From Flavobacterium sp. (GTDB lineage: Bacteria > Bacteroidota > Bacteroidia > Flavobacteriales > Flavobacteriaceae), in assembly GCA_020403245.1 (NCBI GenBank), contig JADBYA010000002.1:248001-312000 (forward strand): a DNA stretch of 64,000 nucleotides. Direction: 5' to 3'. Below the pieces are notes generated by a model. The model saw only the letters and a list, made by a program, of their open reading frames with translations. It had not been told where the DNA came from and ran no database searches. Shown in pieces: positions 61,601-64,000 of this stretch; the stretch's first letter is position 1, and the number at the start of each line of letters is the position of its first letter. Position numbers and translations under genes: made by a program.

Positions 61601-62788
61601 ACTATTAATAGTGGTGCTGACCAAACAGTTATTTTAGATGCAGCCGGAAACGGAACAGTATCAGTAAATGCAGTAACAGCAAATACGACTATTTTGCTAA
61701 GTCAAATTAGTTTAGCTTCTTGTAATACATCAATAAGTAATACAGCAACCGTTGTAGTTAATCCAAATCCAACGTTTGGTAATCTAACAGCCACAACCCC
61801 AGTATGTTCTGGAGGTAATGCTTTGTTCTCTTTATCAGGAACTCCAAATGCCACGGTAACTTACACTATTAATAGTGGTGCTGACCAAACAGTTATTTTA
61901 GATGCAGTAGGAAACGGAACAGTATCAGTAAATGCAGTAACAGTAAATACGACTATTTTGTTAAGTCAAATTAGTCTAGCTTCTTGTAGTACATCAATAA
62001 GTAATACAGCAACCGTTGTAGTTAATCCAAATCCAACGTTTGGAAATTTAACAGCTACAACCCCAGTATGTTCAGGAGGTAATGCCTTGTTCTCTTTATC
62101 AGGAACTCCTAATGCCACGGTAACGTACACTATTAATAACAATGCCAACCAAACGGTTATTTTAAATGCTACTGGAAATGGAACAGTAACAGTAAATGCT
62201 GTGACAGCAAATACAGTTATTCTGTTAAGTCAAATAAGTATAGCGGGATGTAATACAACACTCAGTAATACTGCAACAGTTGTAGTTAATCCTCTGCCTC
62301 AAGTAGCTATTGCAGGTGACTGTGCCGGTTCTGCTTACACGCTAACTGCCAATCCAGTTAATGGTTCTTTCGATCCATCAGCAGCAACTTACTCTTGGGA
62401 AGATAGTTCAGGAAATCCAATTGGAGGGAATACACAAAGTATAATTGTTACTCAGCCAGGTGAGTATACCGTGAATGTTTTTTCAGTTGGTTGTCCAAGT
62501 TCTGCAATGTTTTCAGCAGATGATGTGGCATGCGTTATTCAAAAAGGAATATCTGTAAATAACGACGGTAAAAATGATACTTTAGATTTAACAGGATTTA
62601 ATGTTAAAAACTTAAGTATCTTTAATAGATACGGAGAAAAGGTTTACACCTTTAATAATTATACAAACCAATGGGGAGGACAATCTGATAATGGAGATGA
62701 ACTTCCAGATGGAACTTATTATTACGTAATTAATCGCGATAATGGTGAGACAAGGACAGGATGGGTATACATCAATAGAGCACAATAA
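55694..62788 (+). CDS. Large T9SS type B (gliding-motility-associated C-terminal) multidomain surface protein
   Basis: Signal peptide, choice-of-anchor-J-like N-terminus (LTEGFENTTGPDALPSTNW), three CUB-like + Fn3 units, lamin-tail-like segment (LFISEVTDAGVGSLSYIELFNGTG), five 88-aa repeats, C-terminus GISVNNDGKNDTLDLTGFNVKNLSIFNRYGEKVY...DGTYYYVI. Confidence 0.93.
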   Translation: MKKITLLVLFIFFSITGYSQLTEGFENTTGPDALPSTNWTLGSGNWAVFDNAVGTAQRWGNAPVAIPSNAYQGDNAAYINRENLVTEGLISQDYLATPLVTIPANGQLRFFARSFASGNQGTLYQIRVAPATASQTNPAAYTTLVQQWDETTLNTTFNVYEEKIVDLTAFATQQVYVSFVRVHTQLPGGINGAGDRWLVDNVNIVQRCLDPTTLTFSAVTQNGASLNWANPSGATSWEIEVILATATPTGTGVVYNGTLPYVVTGLLANTSYKFYVRAICTTGYSSAWAGPSANFTTGTAPPECGGNFVDAGGPTANYPNNSNSTTTICPTVPGEKVTVTFTSFNTEATFDGLYVYDGNGVVPANLIASANPAGNVPGGLAGSYWGTTIPGPFTSSAADGCLTFVFRSDGSVNNPGWVSNITCAPPPVCQQPTTLVSSAVTSNSATLAWTNVGVATTWEVIALPCTAPAPNASTTGFIATNTNPYTFTGLASATCYNLYVRGNCSSTSNGVSAWSGPRTVTTLVAPPECGGNFVDAGGPTANYPNNSNSTTTICPTVPGEKVTVTFTSFNTEATWDGLYVYDGNGVVPANLIASANPAGNVPGGLAGSYWGTTIPGPFTSSAADGCLTFVFRSDGAVNNPGWVSNITCAPPPPCQQPTGLVSSAVTSNSATLAWTNVGVATTWEVIALPCTAPAPNASTTGFIATNTNPYVFTGLTPATCYNLYVRGNCSSTSNGVSAWSGPRTITTELAPPVCGGTFVDAGGPTANYPNNSNITTTICPTNPGEIVTVTFTSFNTEANWDGLYVYDGNGVVPANLIASANPAGNVPGGLAGSYWGTTIPGPFSSSTVDGCLTFVFRSDGAVNNPGWVANVTCGPAPNCQKPISLTATDITSTSALLGWTEPSSTVTQWEVIVLPFGSPAPTQSAIGTIVTVNPALFTGLNPGTQYTYYVRGICPTTGTSAWSNGFNFNTLVINDNCSGAIFAPVNQSSICQQVTAGTLTGATASLPAPAAPCVGTADDDVWFQFVASNPFLTVSLQNIVGPTTNLNFAVYSGNCGTLTQVFCSAAFTTSGVVNGLTIGQTYYIRVYSNANTPQNVNFNLCISTPASCLSGQAACQNLSYQNTTGVASQGTIGCLASSPNPTYYTINVDTTGPINLLLTQSTFPTVNGVPGTPNLDVDYAAWGPFTTQAAACAAIGNPPTLAPGIGVPVTLTTGCSFSAAPIENLNIVNAVAGQIYVILITNFSNQPGFVSLTQTNATSPGAGIYQCCPDAFFTYNPVSYCKTPGAPNPIAVVSLGSIAGVFSLSPASPTGLVFANTATGEIDLAASAPGNYLVLNTVAATASCPQYQKGYNISIVAPTSATISYGPTALTSFCKSITAIQNVTLTGTTGGNFSVNPNGGLSIDTSTGAINPSLSAPGIYTITYNLPGSTVCNAANPQATVEILPIPNIIQPGPISGCGSTTLPALTVGNYYSQPGGLGTPLDPTIPLTTSQTVYIYAINANGCFNEKSFTVTINTIPGPIQVTQTASSCNSPTGTITVTNPTSVAGSPAGNLFISEVTDAGVGSLSYIELFNGTGATVNLANYRLRVYYNGSPTLQTTSDLLLSGTMPNNTVKVIAIGSTANQGGVVPNLVFASCNGVNNNDNIKLTTNTGTVIDNWGATDGSIYTPNGGGYVYRRNAIATHPSTTWNPADWTAIMPEDYTNVGSYLLFVSNYQYSLDSGAFQSNPLFTGLAGGPHILVVKDTITNCTSSINVTVDVIGASTLDILTAATPVCSGGDAVFTLSGTPNATVTYTINSGANQTVVLDATGNATVTINAIATNTVFLASQISLTGCDVPINNTATVAISLNPAITSLTAATPVCSGGNAVFSLSGTPNATVTYTINSGANQTVVLDAVGNGTVTVNAVTVNTTILLSQITLGTCNATITDTATVVVNPNPTFGNLTATTPVCSGGNAVFSLSGIPNATVTYTINSGADQTVILDAAGNGTVSVNAVTANTTILLSQISLASCNTSISNTATVVVNPNPTFGNLTATTPVCSGGNALFSLSGTPNATVTYTINSGADQTVILDAVGNGTVSVNAVTVNTTILLSQISLASCSTSISNTATVVVNPNPTFGNLTATTPVCSGGNALFSLSGTPNATVTYTINNNANQTVILNATGNGTVTVNAVTANTVILLSQISIAGCNTTLSNTATVVVNPLPQVAIAGDCAGSAYTLTANPVNGSFDPSAATYSWEDSSGNPIGGNTQSIIVTQPGEYTVNVFSVGCPSSAMFSADDVACVIQKGISVNNDGKNDTLDLTGFNVKNLSIFNRYGEKVYTFNNYTNQWGGQSDNGDELPDGTYYYVINRDNGETRTGWVYINRAQ
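56591..58610 (+). repeat. Three 675-bp (225-aa) CUB-like + Fn3 units
   Basis: Unit starts at 56591, 57266 and 57941 (675-bp offsets); units 1 and 2 nearly identical in DNA, unit 3 diverged. Confidence 0.9.
60990..62290 (+). repeat. Five tandem 264-bp (88-aa) repeats
   Basis: TPVCSGG landmarks at 61001, 61265, 61529, 61793, 62057; constant 264-bp period. Confidence 0.92.
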
Positions 62789-62818
62789 TAAACGTCATTC
62801 AAAATAAAATCAAACAAA

Positions 62819-63739
62819 ATGAAGAATATATATATCATTGCCATAGTTGCTTTATCGATGTTTACTGATGTACAAGCACAGCAGGATCCACATTACACCC
62901 AGTACATGTATAATATGAGTGTTATAAATCCGGCGTATGCCGGTTCGAAAGAGGGAATTTCGGGTGGAGTTTTATACAGAAAACAATGGGTTGAGATAGA
63001 AGATGCTCCTACCACAGGGACTTTTTTCCTTCACAGCCCAGTAGGAAAAAATGTAGGTTTAGGGCTTTCTGTTATTTCTGACAAGATTGGACCAGTAGAG
63101 GAGAATAATTTTTATGGAGATTTCTCTTATACCTTAAATTTGGGAGGAGAACACCGACTAGCTTTTGGTTTGAAAGCTGGATTAACGATGCACAAAATTG
63201 ATTTCAACAGCATTTTTCCCACGTTACCCGATTTAGGAGATGATGTTTTTGGACAAGGCAACCCAAATGAAACATTCATCAATATAGGAACGGGATTGTT
63301 TTATTATACTAATAAGTATTATGTTGCTTTTTCTATGCCTAATATGTTAAAATCAAATTATTTAGACTTTGATGGCAGACAATACGGAACAGAAGACTTG
63401 CATTATTTTCTAACTGGAGGTTATGTATTTGATTTAAATCCAAACTTAAAATTTAAGCCGTTTGCTATGGTTAAATCTTCTGTAAATGCCCCAATTTCTC
63501 TCGATATATCCACAAATTTCATGATTTATGATAAGTTAGAATTAGGTGCAACCTATAGATTAGAAGATTCTTTTGGAGCGATGGTAAATTTTGCAATTAC
63601 TCCAAGTTTGAGAGTAGGATATGCTTACGATCATATTGTTTCTGATTTGAATGTGGTGACACCAGCTTCACACGAGGTAATCCTCTTGTTCGACATAAAT
63701 TTCTCGAAAAAAGTATCCCAGTCACCTAGATATTTTTAA
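62819..63739 (+). CDS. PorP/SprF family type IX secretion system membrane protein
   Basis: QQDPHYTQYMYNMSVINPAYAGSKEGISGGVLYRKQWV. Confidence 0.96.
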   Translation: MKNIYIIAIVALSMFTDVQAQQDPHYTQYMYNMSVINPAYAGSKEGISGGVLYRKQWVEIEDAPTTGTFFLHSPVGKNVGLGLSVISDKIGPVEENNFYGDFSYTLNLGGEHRLAFGLKAGLTMHKIDFNSIFPTLPDLGDDVFGQGNPNETFINIGTGLFYYTNKYYVAFSMPNMLKSNYLDFDGRQYGTEDLHYFLTGGYVFDLNPNLKFKPFAMVKSSVNAPISLDISTNFMIYDKLELGATYRLEDSFGAMVNFAITPSLRVGYAYDHIVSDLNVVTPASHEVILLFDINFSKKVSQSPRYF

Positions 63740-63759
63740 CCCATAAAGCAATCTAAAAA

Positions 63760-64000
63760 ATGAAAAATCTATATATAACATTAAGTTTTGTAGCACTAAG
63801 CATTACAGTTTCAGCACAAAATGCTGCAACCAAAACAGCCGATAAATTGTATAACAGACTTGAGTATGTTGATGCAGCAAAAGAATATCTAAAACTAGTT
63901 GAGAAAGACAAGGCCGATGGTTATGTTCACAAACAATTAGCCGATACCTACTACAACATGTTCAATACTACTGAAGCAGTTAAATGGTATGCTAGAGCCA
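63760..64000 (+). CDS. OmpA/TPR-type protein N-terminus (PorE-like), truncated by window end
   Basis: MKNLYITLSFVALSITVSAQNAATKTADKLYNRLEYVDAAKEYLKLVEKDKADGYVHKQLADTYYNMFNTTEAVKWYARA; position after PorP/SprF. Confidence 0.75.
   Translation, partial: MKNLYITLSFVALSITVSAQNAATKTADKLYNRLEYVDAAKEYLKLVEKDKADGYVHKQLADTYYNMFNTTEAVKWYARA

Noticed and set aside
60990-62290. Possible CRISPR or satellite array
   Set aside because: 264-bp period is in frame and encodes 88-aa protein repeats

Overview
This 64 kb window is an AT-rich chromosome segment from a Flavobacteriia member, probably Flavobacterium or a close relative. Support comes from T9SS type B/PorP-SprF genes, an IPExxxVDY-family gene, TAnnTTTG-type promoters and typical flavobacterial gene content. 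Most of it is core metabolism and housekeeping: pepP-like peptidase, AddAB-like helicase/nuclease, kbl, sod, amidophosphoribosyltransferase, rnhA, purN, acpP-fabF-rnc, pyk, dinB, pgi, tryptophan dioxygenase/hpd/hmgA, uvrC, lspA, dksA-like, ileS, recO, PorZ-like, gdhA and hflX. It ends in a large T9SS type B repeat adhesin followed by PorP/SprF and an OmpA-type gene cut by the window edge. I saw no rRNA, tRNA, CRISPR array or intact transposase. The most interesting non-standard signals are: (1) a small accessory island at about 17.8-20.7 kb, with a DUF4143-type ATPase preceded by four exact-period 23-bp repeats, a DUF1016/YhcG-type nuclease gene carrying two 27-bp palindromes with a third upstream, and a diverged duplicate of the rnhA 3' end; (2) a tandem pair of probable small RNA genes at 14.36-14.63 kb sharing a 32-bp perfect repeat; (3) a second, unrelated sRNA-like unit at 34.67-34.78 kb; (4) two palindrome families that appear to sit in frame inside conserved enzymes (kbl, 5-FTHF cyclo-ligase, pgi, recO). 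All calls come from reading the sequence and supplied ORFs. No database search or folding program was run.
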